In this document: positions 53,938 to 62,449 of the stretch, piece after piece | How the letters are laid out: every line of letters starts with the position of its first letter | Position numbering within the stretch: the stretch's first letter is position 1 | Assembly (NCBI GenBank): GCA_032051265.1 | Contig: DAMBYU010000003.1 | Span: 186,001-250,000, forward strand | Length of the DNA: 64,000 nucleotides | From: Dryocola sp032051265 | GTDB taxonomy: Bacteria > Pseudomonadota > Gammaproteobacteria > Enterobacterales > Enterobacteriaceae | Direction of reading: 5' to 3' | The notes under the pieces: model-generated | What the model was told of the DNA's origin: nothing | What the model saw: the letters and a program-made list of their open reading frames with translations, nothing else | The model's database searches: none | Position numbers and translations under genes: made by a program

Positions 53938-55213
53938 TGTAAGGTCCTTTAAGGCTTTGAACTATCTTATAGGCTGGCGAGAACAGCCATTGATAGAGCG
54001 GTCTCTCCTCCATAAACACAATACTTTTTGCCTTGAGACCATTCGATAATAATAATTTTTTATTTTTATAAAGAATTTCTTTATCTTTAATGTTAATAAT
54101 GGCTTTGTATAAGGTTGGTGACGAAGCCGAGCCTGCTGCGCTGTTGTTATAATCAGATAACTCCCTGCGCGTCACGGGCATCGATGATATGGATAACACC
54201 TTGCCAGAAAACTGCCCAAATTTATCAGAGGGAAAGGCATCGTAACGTATATTTACCGTGTCGCCGAGCTTGACATACGGCAAGCTCCTGTCGGGTAACC
54301 ATAGCAATAAATAATAATCCACCTCTTCCGTCTGCTTTATCTGTACTAAACTGCTTCCTGCTTCAATCATCTGACCGAGAGTAACGGCTATCGACTCCAC
54401 TCTGCCGTCTATGGTCGATTTTATTAAAATCTTGCCGTTGGCATTATTCTCAATAAGCTGAGTCTGGTAGTCGCTAAGCTGGTTATATTGTGATGCTATC
54501 TGATTATCGATTTCAGCTGGCTTTACCGTTAAATCACTGCGCGCCTGTGTCAGTTGTAATTCTATTTGCAACTTTTGAGATGAGAGTGACTGAAAAGCGT
54601 TCTGCTGTTGTACAAAAAGAGAGTGCTGATTATTATGCTGGTCTTTATTAATCAATCCGCGCTTAAGATAATTATTATAGCTCTGAAGCGATTTTTCCAT
54701 TCTTAACAGTCCCTGCTTCGCTGTTGCAAGCAAACCGTCTGTTTCATCGAGTGAATGCTCATAACGTTGAATCTGGCGGCGTGTCGTCGCAATAAAATCT
54801 TCTTTATTGGTTTTTAGCTTGTTGATGATTTCTTCAGCATTGTTAATTTTAGCTTTTATCATTGAAATCGTTGTATCGGTGACGTTGCCCGTATTAGTAT
54901 TTTTTGATACATCAAGTTCAAACAGTACGCTTCCTTTTTTTACTTTATCTCCCACTCGCACAAACTGTTGTGATACCGAGCCTGCCTGAGGCGCCGAAAT
55001 ATTTAACGGGTGGGGCAGAGTAATGACTTCCCCTGTAACATCGATTCGTTGTGTAAACGTAAAGAAGTAAAGCATGATAATTATAAGAGCCAGAAAAGTG
55101 ATACAACATGCGGATATTATCAGGGGTGATGCGCCTTTTAGTAAGATGACTTTTCCTTTCCAGTAGCTTCTCTGATGATTTATAGCTTCCTGTCTGAACA
55201 ATCTTTGGCTCAT
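53930..55213 (-). CDS. CvaA-like HlyD-family membrane fusion protein
   Basis: Periplasmic adaptor bridging the ABC exporter to TolC. From the ATG at 55213, 427 residues; a GTG two codons upstream (55219) is equally well placed behind AGGA. The N-terminal MSQRLFRQEAINHQRSYWKG and following hydrophobic helix (about 28-52) resemble colicin V CvaA. The barrel-sandwich half-motif VRVGDKVKKGSVLFELD is near 88-104, then a long coiled coil and the C-terminal HlyD domain. Leads directly into the exporter gene. Confidence 0.93.
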   Translation of the reverse strand: MSQRLFRQEAINHQRSYWKGKVILLKGASPLIISACCITFLALIIIMLYFFTFTQRIDVTGEVITLPHPLNISAPQAGSVSQQFVRVGDKVKKGSVLFELDVSKNTNTGNVTDTTISMIKAKINNAEEIINKLKTNKEDFIATTRRQIQRYEHSLDETDGLLATAKQGLLRMEKSLQSYNNYLKRGLINKDQHNNQHSLFVQQQNAFQSLSSQKLQIELQLTQARSDLTVKPAEIDNQIASQYNQLSDYQTQLIENNANGKILIKSTIDGRVESIAVTLGQMIEAGSSLVQIKQTEEVDYYLLLWLPDRSLPYVKLGDTVNIRYDAFPSDKFGQFSGKVLSISSMPVTRRELSDYNNSAAGSASSPTLYKAIINIKDKEILYKNKKLLLSNGLKAKSIVFMEERPLYQWLFSPAYKIVQSLKGPYNE

Positions 55214-55233
55214 TAACACGTTATCCTGGGTTG

Positions 55234-55258
55234 AAAAAGGCCCGAACGTGTCGGGCCT
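55234..55258 (-). terminator. terminator/attenuator between microcin and export genes
   Basis: On the minus strand AGGCCCGA and TCGGGCCT form an 8-bp stem with a 5-base loop, followed by TTTTTC. It lies 20 bases past the microcin stop and 21 bases before the fusion-protein start, so it should reduce but not abolish export-gene transcription. Confidence 0.8.
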
Positions 55259-55278
55259 GAAGTTATGCTAAAATTCGC

Positions 55279-55620
55279 TTATGGAACAAATACACCAGAA
55301 AGGAAACCATCCAGCGCTTTCTGTGTATATTCCCAGGTGCTGTCGAAACCAACTATGGTTGCGCCAATGCCGCAGGTAATACCACCGATGATGCCGCCAC
55401 CAATCATGCCTACTCCTTGCCCGATAATGCCAAAGCCGAGCATACCGCCGCCGTCACCACCATGCTTACCACCAATGACAGCCCCGGTAGTAAAGCCCGC
55501 AACAGCGCCAAGGGTTGCGCTTGCTACGGCTTCAGCAACATTACCGAAGATATCCCACACGCTTCCCCAGGAATAAGCACCAGAGACATTATTCATTTCT
55601 TCGAAAGAAAGTACTTTCAT
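55279..55620 (-). CDS. microcin V-like glycine-zipper bacteriocin precursor
   Basis: Predicted 113-residue secreted antibacterial peptide. The leader MKVLSFEEMNNVSGA (1-15) fits the double-glycine class (compare MRTLTLNELDSVSGG of colicin V) and should be cut by the adjacent C39 exporter before Tyr16, leaving about 98 residues. The mature part is very Gly-rich from 38 to 91 with many GxxxG steps (GAVAGFTTGAVIGG, GMIGGGIIGG), as in membrane-inserting microcins and glycine-zipper bacteriocins. One Cys (83). The ATG at 55620 has AAGGA at 6 bases; an ATG at 55626 touches that same AAGGA and is unlikely. No siderophore-type Ser-rich tail. Confidence 0.87.
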   Translation of the reverse strand: MKVLSFEEMNNVSGAYSWGSVWDIFGNVAEAVASATLGAVAGFTTGAVIGGKHGGDGGGMLGFGIIGQGVGMIGGGIIGGITCGIGATIVGFDSTWEYTQKALDGFLSGVFVP

Positions 55621-55626
55621 AATCAT

Positions 55627-55631
55627 TCCTT
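55627..55631 (-). promoter_or_regulatory. ribosome binding site deciding the microcin start
   Basis: AAGGA reads leftwards at 55631-55627. It lies directly against the ATG at 55626 (spacing 0) and 6 bases before the ATG at 55620, which favours the second start and restores a standard 15-residue leader. Confidence 0.75.
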
Positions 55632-55846
55632 AATAATAAAAACTAAATTAAAAACGCATTACATAGGTGTATTGCAAACAATCATCAGCAGTGCCGACGA
55701 CTTCTCATTTTCAGGATCCTCAGTAAAAAAACAACTTTAGTTTTGTGAACTCTTCAGAATTCATAATTAAATGAAAATTAATATTGCTATTTGATAGTGA
55801 ATCTATACAGGGCGTATAAATATTAGCAGGCATGCGGCATGCATCA

Positions 55847-56815
55847 TTAACGCTCATTTATAGTAATTGTCATTCCGGCGTTTGCCTTGCCCGCAGTAAT
55901 TACCGAACCTGTCTTTTTGTAATGCGCGATGAGAGGAATGCTTACTGAAGTTTCCTGATTCATATGATATTTAATTTCCTGAGCTAGTTTTAACGGCATT
56001 TTATTACCAGCATTAATGATTTCGACAGCAATACCGCTGGCAGGATCCTCGACGGTGGTATCCAGATTCAATAATCCATCGCCGCTGCTTCCGTTAAGGG
56101 CATCAAACTGAACATAAACCGGTACGGCATCGGCCTGGCATTTTAGCTTTAGCTCGAAGGGGACATCTTTGGACGTTGTTACGATATCGGTCGTATTAAA
56201 TATGCCTAACGGGATAGTGCGATTATATTGTTGGCCATCAATGGTACAACTTTTATGCTTTAGCCTCGATCCCAGGACTGAAACCGTCATGACAGTCACA
56301 CCATCAAATGAAAAGGTGGCAAGCTGGCCATTAGCTAAATCTCCCGACCCTATTGGACCTACTTTGATGAAATCGATACGCGTATAACCCGTACTTGACC
56401 ATGAATATGCTTGCTGCGAAGTAGGATAAGCCATATTTTCCACTGCTTTATTCGGTTGATACAGATCGCTAACTTGTATACCCAGCCCTTCTATGCCGGT
56501 CGAATAAATATTGCCACGCAAATTGGAACCGACAATTTGGGAAAATGCGGCGCCCATAGCCGAGCGGTATTGACGCTGAGCACCGGATTGGCATAGCCAC
56601 TTTAGCCCTGCCGTATTAATATTACGTGTCCATAAGATGTTTCCCGTAGGCGCATCCGGATCAATAGTTACTAATGGGCTGCTTAGCTGATAATTTAATT
56701 TATTACCTTCGACGCCGCTGCCAGTTGCAACGGCGACGCAGCCTATAGCATGGGCCGTAGCGGTATAAAAAAAAGACATTAACAGGATGGATGCTGTAAA
56801 AATATAATTCTTCAT
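55847..56815 (-). CDS. fimbrial tip adhesin
   Basis: Last gene of the chaperone-usher operon. 322 residues; signal peptide to about residue 23 (ending ATAHA). N-terminal part is probably a lectin-like receptor-binding domain, and the C-terminal part (about 190-322) is a pilin domain with Cys in KHKSCTIDGQ and LKLKCQADAV and a penultimate beta-strand pattern (GMTITINER). Two-domain size and terminal position are typical of FimH-type adhesins; the receptor is unknown. Confidence 0.85.
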   Translation of the reverse strand: MKNYIFTASILLMSFFYTATAHAIGCVAVATGSGVEGNKLNYQLSSPLVTIDPDAPTGNILWTRNINTAGLKWLCQSGAQRQYRSAMGAAFSQIVGSNLRGNIYSTGIEGLGIQVSDLYQPNKAVENMAYPTSQQAYSWSSTGYTRIDFIKVGPIGSGDLANGQLATFSFDGVTVMTVSVLGSRLKHKSCTIDGQQYNRTIPLGIFNTTDIVTTSKDVPFELKLKCQADAVPVYVQFDALNGSSGDGLLNLDTTVEDPASGIAVEIINAGNKMPLKLAQEIKYHMNQETSVSIPLIAHYKKTGSVITAGKANAGMTITINER

Positions 56816-56836
56816 TTTTTAACCTTTCTGAAGTTT

Positions 56837-59416
56837 TTACAGGCATCGTGCCTGAATTTGGCGGATACCCGTTGATGGTGCAGGGATATTGCTGAAGTCA
56901 TAGGTAGCCTTACATTTTTTAGCAGATTCATTGCCCCATTTTGCAAGGAGCAAACCGTGATGCTTAAGTCCGGTTAAATAAACGCTGCCATCTTCACCTA
57001 TAAAGTTTGTTGATGCAGACTGACCATCAGCAAGAGTGATCGTGGTGCCAAAAGGTAAGGCTTTGCCTGATTTATCGATAAGCCTGATAAAACCTTTAAT
57101 ACCCACTTTTCCATTAAATACGGAACGCGTCACGGCACCACGCGTCGGCACAACGGTGACGGTATTACTCTCTAACTCAACGTTATCAGGTAGGGTTTCG
57201 CTGTTTAGTACAATGTCATTCAACCGATACGGTGTTACATAAGGCACAACGGCATAACCGCGAAAATCGGCTCGTACACCGGCATGATTCATAACGCTGG
57301 TTCCTGCTGCGCCAGGCGTTTCTATCAGAGCGACGCTTTCACCTAACGGTTGGCTCAAAGTCAGGCCATTTTCATGAATGACTGCGCCCCCCGATATGCC
57401 ATAACTCACCCTACGCGCGTGATTGTTATAGTCATAGGAAGTCATCAGCTCACCATAGGTGCCCTGATAATCAAGGTCGACGTTTCCGCTTGTTTTTGAT
57501 TTATTTCCGTAGCCTTGCTGGACGCTCCAGTTCAGATTATTGTGTTCCAGGCTGGAACCCGTTAACCCAGCCATGTGAGTTGTCTCGCCAGGCCTTGCGG
57601 TATTCATATTATAAAAGGCATATACAGAGCTGTTTGACTTCATCCAGCGATCAAACGGAATGCTCACCATCAGGCTGAATAGCTGGTCGTTCTCGCTACT
57701 TTTGAATCGTCCGCTGTTGTGGACAGTTTTTACATGGCTATAACCCATGCTGTAACTTATACCCCGCCAGCTATTGCTGTAACTGGCGCTGATCGTTTTA
57801 TTGCGCCTGCGGTAATCCCAATAATCCTCAATCACTCCCCCCAGCGAAAGGCTGCCCAGGCGATCGCCAATATTCTGACTAAGGCTTATCTCGGTGCGGT
57901 TTTTGACGCGATAAGATTCATGCCGTTGGTTATCATCGCGGTAGCTGTTAAGCACATCCGACAGGGTGTAAAAACCCGATGTTGAGTAGCGATAGCCCGC
58001 GATTGCAAAGTTAGTTCCCGTCTGGGTTAAATTTTTGCTGTAACGAACACGATAAGAACGGCCATTGCTCTTTTTTTCTCCGTGTTGCGTCGACCAGGCC
58101 TGAGTCGCATCTGCCGATACTGCGCCAATCCAACCCAAATTTTTACCAATACCGGTAGCAATAGCCTGGTATTTTGACGCTAATTGCATTCCACCATATA
58201 AGGTCGAATTGAAGGGTAAGCCGTAACTGGCGCTAAGTTGTGAAAAAGGGGTTTTATCGATGTGTTTGTCATAGGCGCGATACAGGCCAGAGGTGATACT
58301 GTATTTCAGGCTACCTTCACGACGCAGCACTGGAAGAGAGGCGTAGGGCACAATGAACTGCTGCTCACTGCCATCTGATTCCTTTACTATGACTTTTAGA
58401 TCCCCGTTGGATCCGGTTTGATATAAATCGGCAATTTCAAACGCCCCCGGGGAGACATAGCTTTCATAGATTTGATAGCCATTCTGCATGATGATAACTT
58501 TTGCGTTGCTTTTGGCTATACCGCGAATAACCGGAGCATAGCCGGTGGCGTTTTCTGGCAACATCATATCTTCAGAAGCTAGTTGTACGCCGCTAAAACC
58601 AACGCTATCAAATATATCTCCAGTAGAAGATCCCTGGCCGATGAGCAGGGAGCTGCGCAGCGAAATAATATCGCGTTGCAGGTAGGTATAGATGTTATCC
58701 CATGATTCGTTATGGCCATCTCTGCCCGTTGTTTTAGACCAGTTTGAATAATGGCGTAACCGCCAGGGGCCAATGTTCACCCCAGGGCGCAGGTTTAAAT
58801 TATAACTCTCTTGCTGCGCAGAATTTTGGTCGTAGGTCGTATGGCTGCCGAGGAATCTGTAATTCAGCAAAAATGCTGAAATTCCTTGATTGAATGCTTC
58901 AGGAGAGACAAAGCTTCTGTTTTTATGGATCAGTGCGGCCTGAGGAATGCTTATGCTAAGCCTTTGTAATTCAATATCATATTGAAATGAGGTGTCCGGG
59001 ATAAGGGAAAGAATATTGCAGCGTGTTTGGTCTTCAGTTAATGCAGTATGCTGTTGGATATAGTTTTCTTTTAGCCCCAGTGAAAGGATTTTTTCCAGCC
59101 CTATGCAGGGTACTAATTTAAGTTGGTCATTATCCCGCTGTTTTTCGGCCTTGAACTCAATATCAGCAGTCTCAATTGATTTGCCGTTCAGCCATAAGTC
59201 CACGCGGTAGATGCCCGGAGCCTGCAGTAAACCCGCATTAAAATAAGAAAGATCGCTAACTTTATTTTGTTCTTCGCTATTCTTCAAAAATGCGGGATTA
59301 AAAAAAACTTTTGCCGCTACACTTTCGGAAAAAAAAAACGAAAGAATGGTGCAATATTTAAGCAGCATCAACCTGTGCTTGCGGTTGGCGCTGGCATTAT
59401 AACTAATCTCCTTCAT
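56837..59416 (-). CDS. fimbrial outer membrane usher
   Basis: Outer-membrane assembly platform for the pilus. 859 residues; N-terminal domain beginning VFFNPAFLKNSEE after a signal peptide (ending about residue 35), a 24-strand barrel with the plug region, and a C-terminal domain with paired Cys (KKCKATYDFSN and the final RCL). PYRLNDIVLN and GTTITLADGQ blocks are family signatures. A very strong AGGAGG sits 6 bases before the ATG. Middle of a four-gene operon. Confidence 0.96.
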   Translation of the reverse strand: MKEISYNASANRKHRLMLLKYCTILSFFFSESVAAKVFFNPAFLKNSEEQNKVSDLSYFNAGLLQAPGIYRVDLWLNGKSIETADIEFKAEKQRDNDQLKLVPCIGLEKILSLGLKENYIQQHTALTEDQTRCNILSLIPDTSFQYDIELQRLSISIPQAALIHKNRSFVSPEAFNQGISAFLLNYRFLGSHTTYDQNSAQQESYNLNLRPGVNIGPWRLRHYSNWSKTTGRDGHNESWDNIYTYLQRDIISLRSSLLIGQGSSTGDIFDSVGFSGVQLASEDMMLPENATGYAPVIRGIAKSNAKVIIMQNGYQIYESYVSPGAFEIADLYQTGSNGDLKVIVKESDGSEQQFIVPYASLPVLRREGSLKYSITSGLYRAYDKHIDKTPFSQLSASYGLPFNSTLYGGMQLASKYQAIATGIGKNLGWIGAVSADATQAWSTQHGEKKSNGRSYRVRYSKNLTQTGTNFAIAGYRYSTSGFYTLSDVLNSYRDDNQRHESYRVKNRTEISLSQNIGDRLGSLSLGGVIEDYWDYRRRNKTISASYSNSWRGISYSMGYSHVKTVHNSGRFKSSENDQLFSLMVSIPFDRWMKSNSSVYAFYNMNTARPGETTHMAGLTGSSLEHNNLNWSVQQGYGNKSKTSGNVDLDYQGTYGELMTSYDYNNHARRVSYGISGGAVIHENGLTLSQPLGESVALIETPGAAGTSVMNHAGVRADFRGYAVVPYVTPYRLNDIVLNSETLPDNVELESNTVTVVPTRGAVTRSVFNGKVGIKGFIRLIDKSGKALPFGTTITLADGQSASTNFIGEDGSVYLTGLKHHGLLLAKWGNESAKKCKATYDFSNIPAPSTGIRQIQARCL

Positions 59417-59435
59417 GTTAACCTCCTGTTATAAA

Positions 59436-60107
59436 TTAAAAATTCACCGTATGTAGAGGGCCGACAGATCCGTAATCATTGATAATTTTCCAACTAACTT
59501 TCTTCCCGCTAGCGGCGGACACTTCAAAGTGAGCATCTGAAAAAGGAGCAACGAAGTTTTTTGCTTTTAAGTCAACGACTTTCCCGTCAAGTTCAACAAA
59601 CATAAAGTTTTGATAGTATGGTGTAGGGTTATTCACCTTTAACTGATTATCTGCCAGAGCCCACGTTAATTGTTGTGTCTGTGATTCCGGTGAGTTTTTT
59701 TGCAAAAGCGTTGGGCGATAGATAAGTTTTAAACGATTACGAATGGCAATTTGTAAAGTATTGCTATCGAGCGTGCCACCAGGAATTGATTTTACGTTAA
59801 GAAAAAATAGGGACTCCCGGTCGCCAGGTAATACTGCATCTAATTTAAAAATGCGTAGCGCATTTTTCTTATCGCCATCCAGACGGAACAGGGGCGGAGT
59901 GATTAAAAAAGTATTACTTTTACCAGCATTGTGATTTTCAACCCATGACTGAATAAGGTAGGGCACATCACCTTTATTTTCGACGGCAATAGAAACTTCT
60001 TTTTTTCCCTCTTCGTAAATAATACGGGTTCCTCCCAGTACAACGCCAGCCTCAGCGGAGATGCACCAGAAAAATAGAGTGAAGACGACTAAATATTTCC
60101 TGATCAT
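59436..60107 (-). CDS. periplasmic fimbrial chaperone
   Basis: PapD-like chaperone that donates a strand to pilin subunits. 223 residues; signal peptide to about residue 20 (CISAEA), then GVVLGGTRIIYEEGKKEVS. The conserved G1 region (LDSNTLQIAIRNRLKLIYRP) contains the subunit-binding basic residues. The start lies 55 bases after the pilin stop, beyond a strong hairpin. Confidence 0.95.
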   Translation of the reverse strand: MIRKYLVVFTLFFWCISAEAGVVLGGTRIIYEEGKKEVSIAVENKGDVPYLIQSWVENHNAGKSNTFLITPPLFRLDGDKKNALRIFKLDAVLPGDRESLFFLNVKSIPGGTLDSNTLQIAIRNRLKLIYRPTLLQKNSPESQTQQLTWALADNQLKVNNPTPYYQNFMFVELDGKVVDLKAKNFVAPFSDAHFEVSAASGKKVSWKIINDYGSVGPLHTVNF

Positions 60108-60126
60108 ATTTACAGCCTTTATGAAA

Positions 60127-60156
60127 GTGGCCCAGCCCTATCCAGGGCTGGGCCAC
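60127..60156 (-). terminator. strong hairpin between pilin and chaperone genes
   Basis: A perfect 13-bp GC-rich stem (GTGGCCCAGCCCT, 60127-60139, with its complement at 60144-60156) and 4-base loop directly after the major pilin stop, in otherwise AT-rich DNA. Likely an attenuator and 3' stabiliser that makes pilin mRNA more abundant than chaperone, usher and adhesin mRNA. Confidence 0.7.
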
Positions 60157-60162
60157 AACCTA

Positions 60163-60720
60163 TTAATAGTTAACAGTAAAGGTTGCTACTGCATTAGCCG
60201 GGCCCGTGCTCACGGTTTCATGAGTCTGAATATATTTGGCATAAAATGGCAGGACGTTAGTGCTGCCAGTACCTGTGTTAGAGATATCGTAAGGAGCGGA
60301 CGCTTTAGCCAGTTGAATAATGTTGCGGCTCTTATCATAGAGTTGAATGCCTACACCTGTGGCGCCGCCTTCGGTTTCGGTCAATGCAAGAATTTGGTCA
60401 TCGCCATTAACGTTCTGGCCATCATATTTGAACGTAACAGAAGAGACAGTGGATGGGCATTCATTCATTTCAATAGTAAAACCGGTGGTGCTGGCCGCGC
60501 CGTCAACAGTTGAACCTACACCTTTAAAAGCTGTTTTTAGTACCTTACCCATATCAACGTTACCAGTGTTGGAACCAGAACCGTTAACAAAGGCATTACA
60601 GCCAGCATCGATAATTTGGCCAGTAAAATTGATAGTACCGTCTGCTGCGTGAACGGTAGATACCGAAGCGAATGCCAGCGTAATTACACAACCCAGAGTG
60701 CTCAGATTTAACGTCTTCAT
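60163..60720 (-). CDS. type 1-like major fimbrial subunit
   Basis: 185-residue pilin, first gene of the operon. Signal peptide ends VSTVHA (residue 25), then ADGTINFTGQIIDAGCNAF. A disulfide pair is expected between the Cys in DAGCNA and the one in NECPSTV. The C-terminal alternating pattern ends VATFTVNY, the chaperone-recognised pilin tail with penultimate Tyr replaced by Asn-Tyr. Expressed from the 547-base region upstream. Confidence 0.93.
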   Translation of the reverse strand: MKTLNLSTLGCVITLAFASVSTVHAADGTINFTGQIIDAGCNAFVNGSGSNTGNVDMGKVLKTAFKGVGSTVDGAASTTGFTIEMNECPSTVSSVTFKYDGQNVNGDDQILALTETEGGATGVGIQLYDKSRNIIQLAKASAPYDISNTGTGSTNVLPFYAKYIQTHETVSTGPANAVATFTVNY

Positions 60721-61267
60721 ATTTTTCCCTTGATGGTTAATAAAGTTTCCATAGTTCTTTGCAAGAACATGAAAAGTGTTTGCAAATATCGTGCTTCCTT
60801 ATAACTACGCTCACGCCTGTTATCCTTTCGATATACATGGGTGAGCAAAATATAATGCGAAGCGCAATATACCTTGCAATATCACTTCTTTGTCAGCGAG
60901 GAAAACTGTAACGCTAATAACTGACTATGCAAAATCACGTTCTCTCAGTTATTTTTATTAAAGCTTAATTTTTCTCACTAGTGCTATTATTTTATTGTTT
61001 TCGGCTGTCAATGGCCGTTTCCTGTAATGCGAATTTTTATTGCTGATGCTTCCTGAATAAATACATTGGTTTCAGGTATGGTTAATTCGGTTGCATTTAT
61101 AGTTTAAAAATTATTCACCAGTGAGAGTCTTCTTTTCCAAAGGATGTAGCTGGCTGAAAAGTATTAGATTCGCTGTGCTGGCATCAATACTCTATTTCCG
61201 TCTTCGGCGGCAGGCCAGCACAGTTCCTTTAGCCGTGACCGGGTCATGAGTATAAATATACGAGAGA
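60721..61267. other. fimbrial operon upstream region
   Basis: No gene seen. AT-rich, as expected for H-NS-bound DNA. It carries three TTGCAA hexamers (60759, 60780, 60874), the first two 21 bp apart. I found no long inverted repeats of the fimS invertible type and no recombinase gene, so phase switching by inversion is not supported. The 3' part follows the LuxR-type gene at 61268. Confidence 0.5.
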
Positions 61268-61864
61268 TTATCTGGTCAGAAAGACTAACAGATCCGTTTT
61301 ATTACGCAGGCCGAGTTTTCTTATTGCGGCATTTTTCAAGGCACTAACTTTTCGGTAGCTAAGCTTATTTTTTTCAGCAATATGTTGCATTTTTTTACCT
61401 GCCTTTATCTCCTTTAGTATCATCCATTCAATCTCCGACAGGTCCAAATATTGCTTACTGGCCTGAGGTACTCTGTTATCAGACTGCAGCAGTTGATTAA
61501 TATGTATCTTCCAGTTCACAATGGACTGGTCAAGACAAAGGTATCTATCTATATAACCTTTGATCAATGGTAATGAGGTGGCCTGAGCCGAACATATACC
61601 TAATAGTAGATGAGGGTGATTTTTTTTTAACGCTGTAATCTTTCTGAACCAGTCTACCCCGGCCATATCCTGATTACATTCGATCAGGATAACCATCTCA
61701 ATTTTTTGGCGTTGAAGAACCCGATCGAGTTCTGCATAGGTGCTAACCGATGCGGCAATGATAACCCGTTCAAGGGTTTTCTTCATTAATGACTCTACGC
61801 CTATGCGGGCGAAGTAATTCCGACTCAGTAAGGCAACCTTTTGACTATCCCTATATTTCCCCAT
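61268..61864 (-). CDS. LuxR-type regulator (fimbria-linked)
   Basis: 198 residues. C-terminal LuxR helix-turn-helix (about 138-198: LDLSEIEWMILKEIKAGK then KLSYRKVSALKNAAIRKLGL). The N-terminal half has the length and pattern of a receiver (VALLSRNYFARIGVESLM, VILIECNQD) but no clear phosphorylation pocket, so it is probably degenerate, as in FimZ/FimW/BglJ-like regulators. It starts with a strong GAGGGGG site and reads toward the fimbrial operon. A near-identical C-terminus recurs at 63907. Confidence 0.87.
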   Translation of the reverse strand: MGKYRDSQKVALLSRNYFARIGVESLMKKTLERVIIAASVSTYAELDRVLQRQKIEMVILIECNQDMAGVDWFRKITALKKNHPHLLLGICSAQATSLPLIKGYIDRYLCLDQSIVNWKIHINQLLQSDNRVPQASKQYLDLSEIEWMILKEIKAGKKMQHIAEKNKLSYRKVSALKNAAIRKLGLRNKTDLLVFLTR

Positions 61865-62449
61865 CTTTCCCCCTCTTTATTATCAATGAGAATATATCCC
61901 GAGGTTTGTTTCGTTTGTTAGCCACTACCATGGTATTTCTTGCTACGTCATAAACAGTAAACTATTAATGGCGGTTTTCATCTGATTTAAAATCATTTTT
62001 TTTGACGATTTTAGATACCGAAGGACGAAAAAATTTATAAAAAATAAGATGCGGCATTTAGATGAGGTTAGGATTTTATTTGTTGCCCATATAATAACAG
62101 CTGTCGAGTATGTTTATATATGCCAAAAAATATGCTGCTAAGCATGATGATTAGAAAGTTGATAAGAAATATGTTGTTTTATTTTATATTGTCTATGTCT
62201 TTCATAAAATAAAAATACATGATCTTTTGTCTAATTTTCTGATGTTTGGCTGATGCACCTTGGCTAGTAGATTATTCAGGCGTATAAATAGCTTTTAAGA
62301 TTCTTCCATTTTCAGGGCTTAGGTATAATCAGCCTTACCGATAAGATTCTATTTGCAACATAAGTTATTCTGCATAGAGTTAACATACGTTGTGAAATAA
62401 AGTTTGACATCATGATATAAAATCTAAAGCCGGGGTGTACCAAAAAATC
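61865..62449. other. AT-rich divergent regulatory region
   Basis: No gene seen in these 585 bases between the LuxR-type gene and the ToxR/CadC-like gene. Very AT-rich with many short A and T tracts, consistent with bent, H-NS-silenced DNA. It must contain promoters for both divergent regulators, but I could not single out boxes with confidence. Confidence 0.5.

Noticed and set aside
55265..55576. Proline-rich 103-residue frame on the plus strand opposite the microcin
   Set aside because: It is the antisense image of the glycine-rich mature peptide (Gly codons read as Pro) and has no ribosome site.
55720..55833. 37-residue minus-strand frame as a microcin immunity gene
   Set aside because: No Shine-Dalgarno sequence, no membrane helix, and low-complexity codons; nothing supports translation.
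60721..61267. Invertible promoter (fimS-like) for the fimbriae
   Set aside because: No pair of long inverted repeats and no tyrosine recombinase gene were found in the window.
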